Part shown: in pieces, positions 55,408 to 64,000 of the stretch
Layout: every line of letters begins with the position of its first letter
Numbering within the stretch: position 1 is the stretch's first letter
Source: Zanthoxylum bungeanum
Taxonomy: Eukaryota > Streptophyta > Magnoliopsida > Sapindales > Rutaceae
DNA length: 64,000 bases
Assembly: GCA_019454045.1 (NCBI GenBank)
Contig: SKCR01026836.1
Location: forward strand, 1 to 64,000
Direction: 5' to 3'
The notes under the pieces: generated by a model
Database searches by the model: none
Told to the model about the DNA's origin: nothing
The model's input: only the letters and a program-made list of their open reading frames with translations
Made by a program: the position numbers and the translations under genes

Positions 55408-55745
55408 TGTTGTGATAAAAACACACACAATAGAGGAGAAATGAGAGAAAACGTTTCTTTTATTACTCAAACAAATGAATTACAAAGCTTATTCAAAGCT
55501 TTACAAAAAAATCTCAAAACACTCTTTACTCTCTATTATGCTCACTCTGTATTTCTGGGATGATTTGCAAATAGCTATGGGGCTCCTTTTATACTGCCAA
55601 AACATGTGCTACAGTGGCACATGTTTTGGCAACACGTTATGCCAACCCAACGCGTTACACATTGCATGAGAGCTAACTGCCATCATTTGCAGCTAGCATG
55701 CATTTGTATGTTGTCATGCATGCAAATGCATGCTGGAATCCAACA
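55408..55745 (-). repeat. A 5' LTR, unit 2 copy
   Basis: 338 bp, same ends as 50478-50815, with TTGAT following at 55746-55750 and primer-binding site AGTGGTATCAGGAG (minus strand) before it. Confidence 0.9.
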
Positions 55746-55750
55746 TTGAT

Positions 55751-56094
55751 CCGGAACAAAATGATTGTCAACCATAATAAAATCAAATAGTTTAGAAATT
55801 AGAAAATTATATGGGTCTTGCTTCTCTGTATCATATTTTGTTTCCAATGCTTTCCAGATTTCTTTTGGAGAAGTCATGGAGGAGGACTGATCATAAAGAC
55901 AATTTGTCATGGAATTCAGAATGCATCCCCTATATTGAAATTCATCAACCTCTCGCTTCTTTCTGGCATGTTTGATTTCTCACTTTCATCAGATGTTGGC
56001 GAAGGAAGTGGAGTCAAGTTTTCATCCAATACATATGTGATTTTCATTGTAGTAAGTATGAATAATACTTTATTTTTCCAGCTGGTGAAATTGG
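55751..56094 (-). pseudogene. B gag N-terminal part, unit 2 copy
   Basis: Same protein as 50821-51164 with few changes (NFTSWKNKVLFIL; FVPDQ). Open throughout. Confidence 0.8.
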
Positions 56095-56515
56095 TGTTGT
56101 GATTCACTGATCACTCTCAAGTGTTTTTAAGGAAAAACCGAATCCTTTCTATTACTGTCGAGAATAGAAATTACAAACTTTACAAACTTTACACAAATGA
56201 AAAACCTCACTAACACTCTCTGTACTCTATCTTTGGGACTGCTTAAACATACTGCAATGCTCAATATTTATAGTGCAAAGCTTGCAAAAAATTTCAACAA
56301 AACTACAGTGATTTCCACATTTTACACCCTGATTTTGTGGCACCATTGGCTCTTGTTTTCTTGGCATTTATGGAAATCACAACCAACCACCAAAAGTTGG
56401 TTTGGCCACTTCCTCATGGCTTCTGCTTGCAGCTGGAATCATGGTGGGAAACTTCTCAGCACCTTCTTGGCAGCTTCATGCATGCAAAACAGCTTCATGC
56501 AAGCTGGACTATACA
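56095..56515 (-). repeat. C 3' LTR (421 bp)
   Basis: TGTTGTGATTCACTG to GGACTATACA; a 9-bp repeat of TTTACAAAC distinguishes it from the unit 1 copy. Polypurine tract alongside. Confidence 0.9.
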
Positions 56516-56548
56516 ATTCTCCCCATCCAGCTGCATTTGAAGCAATCG

Positions 56549-56842
56549 TCATCTGACAGCTATCCCGGCTATGTCTCTGCACAGCTCTAGCTTGTCTCGA
56601 GTAACTACCTTTGTTAACATGTCGGCTGGATTCTCATCTGTACGGATCTTCACTAGTCTCAACGGTTGTTGATCCATCACCTCGCGTATCCAATGATAGC
56701 GAATATCAATGTGTTTCGTCCAGGAATGATACATTGAATTTTTGCTCAAGTCCAGAGCACTCTGAATGTCACAATGTATCTTTTATTATGTCTGCTTGAT
56801 CTCTAACTCTTGGAGAAAACGCTTTAACCACAACATTTCCTT
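56549..56842 (-). pseudogene. C RNase H C-terminal end
   Basis: SKNSMYHSWTKHIDIRYHWI, REVMDQQPLRLVKIRTDENP, ADMLTKVVTRDKLELCRDIA and stop at 56549. It is separated from the main frame by one stop and a short shift near 56780-56840. Confidence 0.8.
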
Positions 56843-57844
56843 TCATGCCTCAGCTATAGCGATGTACTCAGCTTCTGTTGTGGATAATGTAATACACCTT
56901 TGCAATCTTAACTGCCATGACACAGCTCCCCCTGCAAAAATATAGATGAAACCTGATGTAGATTTCCTACCATCAAGATCTTCTGCCATATCTGAATCTG
57001 TATAGCCTTCCAAGATCGGATCAGCTCCCCCGTAACACAGACGAAACTTAGATGTACCCTTGAGGTACCTGAGAATCCATTTGACTGCCTCTTTCTGTTG
57101 CTTTCCAGGGTTAGAGGGAAAATAACTCACTACACCCACTGCGTGTGCAATAATTGGCCTGATACATACCATTGCATACATTAGGCTTCCAACAGCTGAA
57201 AAATATGGTATTGCTGACATTTCCTCTTTCTCTTTCTTGGATGAGGGGCATAAACTCTTGCTCAGTTTGAAATGGTGCGCTAGCGGAACGCTGACTGGTT
57301 TGGCTTTCTGTATATCAAACCTCCTAATTATCTGTTCAATATAACTCTCATGTGAAAACCACAACTTCTTGTTTTGTTTGTCACGAACAATCTCCATTCC
57401 CAAAATCTGTTGAACTGGTCTTAAATCTTTCATGTCGAAAGATTTAGAGAGTTCCTTCTTCAGCTGGCTGATCTTTGCTGCTTCTTGTACAACAATCAAC
57501 ATGTCATCCACATATAGTAGAAGAGCAACGAAATTTCCATCTGGAAACCTCTGAATGTATACACACTGTTCTGCTGCAGTTTTTTTGTAGTCTTGACCCA
57601 CCATGAATGAGTCAAACTTCTTGTACCACTGTCTCGGTGCTTGCTTGAGCCCGTACAAGCTCTTTTTCAGCTTGCAAACAAGGTTTTCTTTTCCTGAAAC
57701 CTTGAATCCTTCTGGCTGCTCCATGTAGATTTCTTCATTCAGATCACCATGAAGAAATGTTGTTTTGACATCCATATGTTCAAGCTCCAAGTGCAATCTA
57801 GCTACCAATCTTAGGATGACTCGAATTGAAGCCATTTTTACCAC
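56843..57844 (-). CDS. C reverse transcriptase-RNase H (333 codons open)
   Basis: Starts within RT (VKMASIRVILRLVARLHLEL), with FLHGDLNEEIYMEQPEGFKV, SLYGLKQAPRQWYKKF and an intact catalytic LLLYVDDMLIVVQ near residue 112. RDKQNKKLWFSHESYIEQII, AVGSLMYAMVCIRPIIAHAV and WILRYLKGTSKFRLCYGG follow. RNase H shows GYTDSDMAEDLDGRKSTSGF and LSTTEAEYIAIAEA (D and E present). The upstream RT part is cut off by stops near 57880. It is part of a polyprotein, so the first Met is not a true start. Confidence 0.85.
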   Translation of the reverse strand: MVKMASIRVILRLVARLHLELEHMDVKTTFLHGDLNEEIYMEQPEGFKVSGKENLVCKLKKSLYGLKQAPRQWYKKFDSFMVGQDYKKTAAEQCVYIQRFPDGNFVALLLYVDDMLIVVQEAAKISQLKKELSKSFDMKDLRPVQQILGMEIVRDKQNKKLWFSHESYIEQIIRRFDIQKAKPVSVPLAHHFKLSKSLCPSSKKEKEEMSAIPYFSAVGSLMYAMVCIRPIIAHAVGVVSYFPSNPGKQQKEAVKWILRYLKGTSKFRLCYGGADPILEGYTDSDMAEDLDGRKSTSGFIYIFAGGAVSWQLRLQRCITLSTTEAEYIAIAEA

Positions 57845-58116
57845 TGGTGAAAATATCTCATCAAAGTCAATTCCCTTTTTCTATAGGAATCATTTGACTA
57901 CTAGCCGAGCTTTGTGTTTCACCACTTTTCCACTGCAATCTTTCTTGAGCTTGAACACCCATTTGTTCTTCAGTGCCTTCATTCCATGTGGGAGCTTAAC
58001 TATCTCATAAGTGTTGTTTTTCTGTAGAGATTTCATTTCATCATGCATTGCGTGCAGCCATTTGTCTTTGTCTTTATGAGAAACAGCTTCGTTAAAGGTT
58101 TCTGACTCCCCCTCAT
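57845..58116 (-). pseudogene. C RT N-terminal part
   Basis: ESETFNEAVSHKDKDKWLHA, MKSLQKNNTYEIVKLPHGMK, ALKNKWVFKLKKDCSGKVVK, HKARLVVK, then a stop before KGIDFDEIFSP. Its upstream neighbour is the hAT element; the coding sequence resumes at 59049. Confidence 0.8.
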
Positions 58117-58291
58117 TAGGGGTGTTCATTAATCGGTTTTAGCCGATTAACCGAACCGTTCCGACCCATTTTTTTTATTAGGTTCGGTTAAATCGGTTAT
58201 TGTAGTTAAAATTTTTAACTTTTTCAATTATTCGGTTCGGTTATAGTTATGAGATTCGTATAACCGAACCGAGCGATTAACCGAAATTAAA

Positions 58292-58352
<61 letters not shown>

Positions 58353-59048
58353 CGCGTGCGAATCCTTTAAGATTTTAGAGTTAAGATAGTCTACATGTAA
58401 ACTGTCAATTGGTTGTAGTTATATTGATTTGATAATACTACCCGAAAATAAAATTGATAAAATTCAAATGACAAGCTGCATTAACAGCTTGGTTTTGACT
58501 CTTTTTAATTTCTCTCAAGAATTTAAAGGTAAAAATACATAAAATTTCAAATGTGTAGATTTTACATCGTGGTGGATTCGCGACCCTTAAAATTTCTAAC
58601 ATGGCAGGTTTGGAAGGAAATCTGAGGCCGTGACAATCATCGAGGGTTTAAAAAATATTTCTCTCCCATGTAATTAAACATATATATATTTAATCAAATG
58701 TTAGTTAGAATCGGTATTTTTAGAATCGGATATGTGATCGAATTAGTAATCCAAAAAATTTAATGCGTCAGTGGTTCGACTGGTTGAAACATTCCGAAAA
58801 AATCGGTAGAACCGACCTACATCATATATAATTTTACTAATTAAAAATTATAAAAAATATTAAATTTTAATTTATTGGATTGGTTAATAACCGAATTAAC
58901 CATAACCGATCGAAATATAATGGTTAATTGGTTAATGATTATGTGTCATAAATTGGTTAAATCGGTCAAACTTTTATTTAACAGAAAATATCGGTTACGG
59001 TTAAAAATTTAAGGATTAACCTACCGAACCGACCGATGCACACCGCTT
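58117..59048. mobile_element. hAT-type element (932 bp) inserted in C
   Basis: Ends TAGGGGTGTTCATTAATCGG and, inverted, AAGCGGTGTGCATCGGTCGG form imperfect terminal inverted repeats, flanked by CCCCTCAT (58109-58116) and CCTCTCAT (59049-59056), an 8-bp duplication with one mismatch. GGTTCGGTT / AACCGAACC and GGTTAAT motifs are repeated near both ends. A (TA)n tract fills 58288-58350. No transposase. Confidence 0.85.
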
Positions 59049-59760
59049 CCTCTCATCTGTAAGCAGAATGTATTCTGATCCTTAGTATCTGGATGATGGA
59101 ATCCAGCCTCGCTCAGATCTTCGTATTGGAGGTTCACTGGTTTCTGGTTGTCTGTTGTCATCTAGATCTGTGGATGATCCTATAGCCTCTGATGGGGCAG
59201 ATTGCAGCTCCCCCTGCTCAACACCACCTTCCTCCTCTGATTTTGCTTTTGGCATCTTCTGCACCCCATCATCATCTGTGGCCACTCGTGTTGGTGATGG
59301 GGTTGTGTCTGGATTTGCATCAGCTTTGTTGGCACTGGAAGACATCTTGGGTTTTTCAATGTCTTCTATTGTCTGGTCTTTCGAGAAACACTACATCTAT
59401 ACTTCTGATGACCTTTCTTCCCTTCGTGTCCCATAGCCTGTATCCAAATTCCTCGTCTCCATAGCCTATGAAGATGCGTGGAGTAGTCCTTGCATCGAGC
59501 TTCTGCCTGAGCTCCTTGAATACATGTGCAAAGGCTAAACATCCGAATATTCTGAGGTGAGAATATAAGGGATACTTACCAGACCACACTTTCTTCCGAA
59601 TCTCAAAGTTCAACGGTACAGATGGTGATCTGTTGATCAGGTAGCAGACGGCACGAACAGCTTCTCCCCAGAATGGCTTTGGTAGCTTAACTATACTGAT
59701 CATGCTTCTGACTTTCTCTATAATGGTGCGGTTCATCGTGGAACAGTCCTTTCGTGTCAA
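59049..59760 (-). pseudogene. C integrase C-terminal half and linker
   Basis: 59760-59356: MNRTIIEKVRSMISIVKLPK, PFWGEAVRAVCYLINRSPSV, HLRIFGCLAFAHVFKELRQK and FIGYGDEEFGYRLWDTKGRK. 59345-59082 is a low-complexity acidic linker ending RRSERGWIPSSRY, the usual junction to RT. A shift near 59350 separates them. Confidence 0.8.
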
Positions 59761-60600
59761 ATACCGTGACTTCCACAGTAGGCATAGAACTCCCTGTAAG
59801 TGTATTCGCCGCCATTGTCTGTGCGAAGGTACTTCAATTTTTTCCTTGTTTCTCGCTCGACCATGGCATGGAACAGTTTGAAATAGTCCAGGACCTGATC
59901 ATTTGATTTTAGAAAATACACCCATACTTTTCAAGAAACATCGTCAATAAAAGTCAGAAAAAATTTATTACCGCCTAGTGAATTTACCTCCAAGGGACCA
60001 CAAACATCATAGTACACCAGACTGAGTAACTCTGATTTCTTTGTATAAAAGAAATTGAAAGAGACTCTGTGTTGCTTACCGAATAGACAATGATTGCAAG
60101 GATCTAGAGCAGCATTTTTGGAGACAGAGATTAGATCCTTCTTTGTCAAGGTAGACAACCCTCTTTCACTCATGTGACCGAGTCTCCGGTGCCACAGATT
60201 CTGAGAAGCCTCCGGTTCAGCTACATTGAGGCTTTCTGCACATATCTTCAAGTGTCATTACTGAAGTGGCTAGCATAACCCTATTTGTCAAGGGCTACCC
60301 CCGAGAGTAAGTTGAACCGAAGTTCTGGAACATGTCTGACCTCCTTCAGGGTTATTGTATACCCTGCATTTGTCCGCAACTGTATTTCACCAATTCCCAC
60401 TATCTGAGAAGAACTGGTATTCCCCATCTTTACTGCTCCAAAGTCTCATGCTATTATGTTGTGAAGAAATCCCTGTGAGGAGTGACATGGTAGGATGTTG
60501 CAGTATCTACCACTCACTAGACATCCTGAGTTTCGGTGTGAAGGCATGCTTCTTCCTGGCCGGAGCATATAGCTACATCTACAATGGTAACTACTAGTGT
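59761..60600 (-). pseudogene. C protease and integrase N-terminal half
   Basis: 60251-59931 carries NLWHRRLGHMSERGLSTLTK, CNHCLFGKQHRVSFNFFYTK, YYDVCGPLEVNSLGG and FFLTFIDDVS. The stretch 59930-59761 has VLDYFKLFHAMVERETR-type and RTDNGGEYTY motifs in another frame. The protease (VVDTATSYHVTPHRDFF, about 60520-60470) has stops on both sides. Confidence 0.75.
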
Positions 60601-60777
60601 CTCCGCATCATTCTTATTCGGCTGGTTATTGCCTTATCCCTACTCTCGTTGCAGTTTCCGGCAATTCTTCTTTAAGTGGCCTTCTATGCCTCAGTGGAAG
60701 CACTTGTATGTCTTTTTCCCGTCCTTGGATTTGCCTCTGCTTTTGCTTCTGTCTCTCCTCCCACCTTGATTTTTCTC

Positions 60778-61406
60778 CTATTGTCTTCCTCGATGCTCCG
60801 AGACAAGGGCTTCTGTTTGATCTGAGCCCATATCTTTTCTTATGCCTTCTTCATTTGACAGGGCGTCTTTTACCATAGGCATGGTAAGTTTGCCTCCTGG
60901 AGCTGAGTTGCTGAGAGTAACCACCACAGTCTCCCAGCTATCAGGAAGAGAACTGAGTAGCAAGAGGGCTTGAACTTCGTCTGCCAGTTGCATGTCTACT
61001 GCAGACAACTGATTCACCAGGCTTTGGAACTCGTTGGTGTGTTCTGCAACAGAAGTTCTACTCCGTAGCTTCAGGTTCACCAAACGCCTCATGATTAAGG
61101 CTTTATTCCGATCTGTTTTGGCCTGGAACATGTCTTCCAATTTCCTCCACATTTCATAAGCATCTGTATCTTGTGCTACGTGGTGGAAGACATTATGGCC
61201 GATCCACTGCCTAATTTGACCCAGAGTTCTATTATTGAGTTTGTTACAGTCATAGTCTTTAATAGATTCTGGTTTCACTCCCTTCAACTCGATGACATCA
61301 AACATATCTTTGCAATGCAAGAAATCTATCATCCGAGGTCTCCACAGAGGTAATTAGTTGCAGCCAGTTTAATCATTGCACCAGAAAGAGAATCTTTCAT
61401 TTCCAT
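60778..61406 (-). pseudogene. C gag
   Basis: ATG at 61406 (MEMKDSLSGAMIKLAATNY), then a one-base shift in the NYxxW motif near 61345. The main frame 61332-60778 has MIDFLHCKDMFDVIELKGVK, VFHHVAQDTDAYEMWRKLED, LVNLKLRSRTSVAEHTNEFQ and LLSSLPDSWETVVVTLSNSA. The basic tail and knuckle continue in other frames to about 60640. It is nearly the same protein as D gag. Confidence 0.85.
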
Positions 61407-62028
61407 TTTAAGTTTTAAAGTTTAAAATGAAAATAGGTTAAAATCGAGGCTGAATTTCACAAATCTGAGGTCACTGTTGCGTCTGGAACGGTCGAAAATG
61501 GTGGAATAGACACTTCGTTGGTCTAAATCCGACATAGGGGCTGATTTGTAAATTCCTAAAAGTTTTGGAGCAAAACTGTAAATTTTAAAACTTCAAAGGG
61601 CTAAATGAAATTTACCAGTATGTTGACGTGGCAGTGATGATGTGGCAGATGTGGGACCGGTTTGATGACGTGGCAGACATGTGGCAGATGACGTGGCGCC
61701 GATGTGTCAAGCTGACGTGGCTATAGTGCTGACGTGGCAGATGGCGTGGCGCTGACTTGGCGCCACGTGGTCGTCTTCTTCCTCCAGACGCGCGTGTGGC
61801 GCGTCGCGAGAGTGGGCTTCACTCTCCCGGAGTGTGGCGGAGCGTGCGGGCTCCTCGGATGTCCGTTTGATCGCCGGAAAATACCGTCGAACTCATCTCG
61901 ACGAGAGTTATCTGATGGTATGCTCGAAAATATTTTTTGACAACTTTACCGGAACTCAAATTTTCCGAACCGAGCTCCATTCTTCGGTTTTACGACCCCA
62001 AAGTAGAACTAAAGCTTCTGATACCACT
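61407..62028. promoter_or_regulatory. C leader with TGACGTGG cluster and primer-binding site
   Basis: TGACGTGGCAG/GCTGACGTGG repeats at about 61620-61770. A GC-rich stretch follows, then a primer-binding site directly before 62029 (AGTGGTATCAGAAGC on the minus strand). Confidence 0.5.
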
Positions 62029-62276
62029 TGTTGTGATTCACTGATCACTCTCGAGTGTTTTTAAGGAAAAACCGAATTCTTTCTATTACTGTCGAGAATA
62101 GAAATTACAAATTTTACACGAATGAAAAACCTCACTAACACTCTCTGTACTCTCTCTTTGGGGATGCTTAAACATACTGCAATGCTCAGTATTTATAGTG
62201 TAAAACTTGCACAATTTTCAACAAAACTACAGTGATTTCCACATTTTACTCCCTGATTTTGTGGCACGATTGGCTC
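62029..62276 (-). repeat. C 5' LTR, truncated
   Basis: Matches the first about 248 plus-strand bases of the C LTRs (TGTTGTGATTCACTG to GGCACGATTGGCT), then unrelated sequence begins. The U3 part is lost. Confidence 0.85.
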
Positions 62277-63138
62277 AAATTTATGTGGTCACATTCACAT
62301 ACATGGACAAGAGAGAGTGACTTCAAATTTAACCTTATCCACCATGCGTTTCACGACGCTGAAAGATTTTTTGTTTATGTGGTCAGTGCTATTGAACCTC
62401 CAATAATGAATGCATCACAACGACCATTTCAAATGTGGGAGATATGAAACCAAATGGCATGCAACCCAACCACAATTTATGATTTTACTCATTCACATCG
62501 AATCAAAGATTAAGTGTTGAATTGAATTTCTCAATACTGAATTAATTATTATTATTTTTATTTTTATCTAATGTAGGCCTCCAATAAGTACTATTTATTT
62601 CTTGATTGCTGATTAAATACTCTTCACAAATTTCGTTGAATCCTAATTTTTGAACTCTTGAGAACCAGTGGTTGTAAATTAATATACATGCTCTTCATTT
62701 CCGCTCTACAATGATTCTACTTTTAACTTTATGAAGGCAAATGCTTTAAGATTTATGGAACTTGAACTCAGTAATTTATTATAATTTAATAATGAAACAT
62801 ATATATTTTAGGATGCCTTTCTTTTTGCTGTAAAATATGAATGCAACATCAAGAATGGGGCCGGCAACAAATATAATTGTACAACATTGGAGACAAATGG
62901 CAAGCATCCCAACCGCAATTTGTAAATTGTGTTCTTTGAAATTTTGATGGAGAATTAATTATTTAAATAAATGAATTTGTTATAAATGAATTGGGATATG
63001 TTTGTATCATCATTTGATGGAAGTAATCTCAAAAACTTCTAATGTATCATCATTTGTTATAATAGCTTTTGTAATAAAACAAGCTTTTATTTATTGAAAT
63101 TATAATCAAAGCACGCATCACATGCTACAAAGACTAGG
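62277..63138. other. AT-rich spacer
   Basis: GGCATGCAACCCAACC and GGCAAGCATCCCAACC (62456, 62897) form a short imperfect repeat. No gene recognised. Confidence 0.45.
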
Positions 63139-63356
63139 TCAACGAGTCATCTCCTTCACTTCTTCTTGAAACCTCTCCATGGCTGAGAATGGCAAACGTA
63201 TTGGTACCACAATCCCACTCTCTCCATTACTCAATTCTGATAATTAGCGTAAAAGCTGAGCATACCCTAATGGGTTCTCACACAAAGCATCAACTTTTGA
63301 ACACACAGCTGGGTATACAAATGTGTTCCCATAATACCCTTTAGGTATCTACATGC
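63139..63356 (-). pseudogene. Second BAHD acyltransferase remnant (C-terminal fragment)
   Basis: Reads [31 protein letters not shown], then, after a large internal loss of about 70 residues including the DFGWG motif, GESGIVVPIRLPFSAMERFQ and EEVKEMTR with stop at 63139. Same orientation as the pseudogene at 17.7-20.1 kb, but a different copy (63357 onward does not continue the gene). Confidence 0.8.
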
Positions 63357-63528
63357 GGAGAAAATTTACAATACAACAGAGGTATCACGTCATCCATGCA
63401 ACAAGCCAATCATCCATTGCCACGCGTGCTAAAAAATTAAAAAACAACTAAAAAATAGGTATTAAATTATACATATCATTTTCTAATTCGTTGGTGGTAC
63501 CACGTCACACATACCTCCCACTACAAAA
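63357..63528. other. Short spacer
   Basis: Contains GGTATCACGTCATCCATGC and a related GGTACCACGTCACACATAC about 120 bases apart; nothing else seen. Confidence 0.4.
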
Positions 63529-64000
63529 ATTATACCATTTAGCGTCTAAAATAGTCGACGCAACCATCCACAGTTTCGACGCAAATGTAAATTAGTGTCG
63601 AATTAATTAGACGCAAAAATTAGACGCTGAAATATCAACGAGAATAATATTTAGCGTCGAAATAAAGATATTCGACGTAAAAAACTTCATTTTGCGTCCA
63701 ATTTATTTCGACGCTAAATTAAATTTTCTGACGCTATAAGTCTGATTTTGCGATGAAATAATTCGACGTTAAAAGTTAGAGTTTTAGCGTCGTTTCGTTT
63801 CGACGCCAAAGTATATTAAAAAATAATATTTGTATACTTACAGCGGCAATGTTTTAACTATTAGCGTCGAAATTTTCGACGCCAAAAACACATTTAGCGT
63901 CGACTAGTTTGACGAAAATAGTTAAAAAATGTGTTTTTAAAAAAAATTATTAATTTACTGCTTTTTTGTCTAAAATAATTAATTTAATTGAATTTTTTTT
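63529..64000 (+). mobile_element. CACTA-like transposon end, continuing past the window
   Basis: CACTACAAAAATTATACC at 63529 matches CACTA termini. It is followed by many copies of TTTAGCGTCGAA / TTCGACGC in both orientations, forming small palindromes (e.g. GACGCTAAAT). This is a typical subterminal repeat region. The rest lies outside. Confidence 0.7.

Larger units (their letters stand above)
53282..58221. repeat. Tandem duplication, unit 2 (4940 bp)
   Basis: Second copy of 48260-53281. Differences include a loss of about 90 bp at the A gag start (near 54745) and scattered substitutions, of the order of a few percent. Confidence 0.9.
56095..62276 (-). mobile_element. C: copia (Tork-like) element with a hAT insertion
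   Basis: Left (3') LTR 56095-56515, right (5') LTR only 62029-62276. RNase H, RT, hAT insertion, integrase, protease and gag follow in minus-strand order. It is closely related to D. It was inserted into B gag (left flank ATTGG); the right flank is lost with the LTR end. Several stops and shifts make it inactive, but RT and RNase H are open for 333 codons. Confidence 0.88.

Noticed and set aside
55061..55430. 121-codon and 91-codon minus-strand frames upstream of A gag
   Set aside because: They lie in the leader with the TGACGTGG repeats and cross into the LTR border; the unit 1 copy has different frames.

Overview
The window looks like repeat-rich nuclear DNA of a flowering plant, probably a eudicot. 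It holds Ty1/copia and Ty3/gypsy LTR retrotransposons with plant-type primer-binding sites, CACTA (En/Spm) and hAT-type DNA transposons, a tRNA-derived SINE, long AT-rich spacers, and remnants of BAHD acyltransferase genes. I see no intact host gene. The only host-type genes are a broken two-exon BAHD alcohol acyltransferase (17.66-20.10 kb) and a small fragment of a second one (63.14-63.36 kb). This suggests an old acyltransferase cluster invaded by transposons.

Layout, left to right. 1-7.7 kb: a gypsy element (G1) with a truncated left LTR and a 2.35-kb right LTR. Its gag-protease-RT part is replaced by an antisense open region of possible viral origin. 9.2-9.5 kb: a hAT-type MITE. 10.4-11.1 kb: a local tandem repeat. 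11.3-17.0 kb: a decayed copia (E) whose integrase segment occurs twice, with a second copia (D, gag intact, RT deleted) in the first copy. 17.7-21.3 kb: BAHD pseudogene and duplicated upstream DNA. 21.5-25.4 kb: CACTA-like end, LTR-like DNA, MITE and SINEs. 26.1-41.2 kb: a three-level nest, in which a CACTA transposase gene is split by a TIR transposon that is itself split by a 12.3-kb Tat-type gypsy (T). 41.4-62.3 kb: a copia (B) integrase/gag interrupted by a solo G1-type LTR, copia A and copia C, followed by a 5.0-kb tandem duplication and a hAT insertion. 63.5 kb to the end: one end of another CACTA-like element.

Insertion order can be read from target-site duplications: GATTT around T, TGATT around the solo LTR, TTGAT around A, CCTTCAGG/CCTTTAGG and CCCCTCAT/CCTCTCAT around the two hAT elements, CACGCTGTTTT around the SINE. 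B's reading frame is restored across both the solo LTR and A when they are removed.

The most notable feature is a minus-strand gene inside T (about 38.8-35.98 kb). It has its own TATA box, a probable 5'-UTR intron and three introns whose splicing keeps the frame. The second is the antisense, frameshifted open region inside G1. All family calls rest on reading the sequence by eye; no database search was possible.
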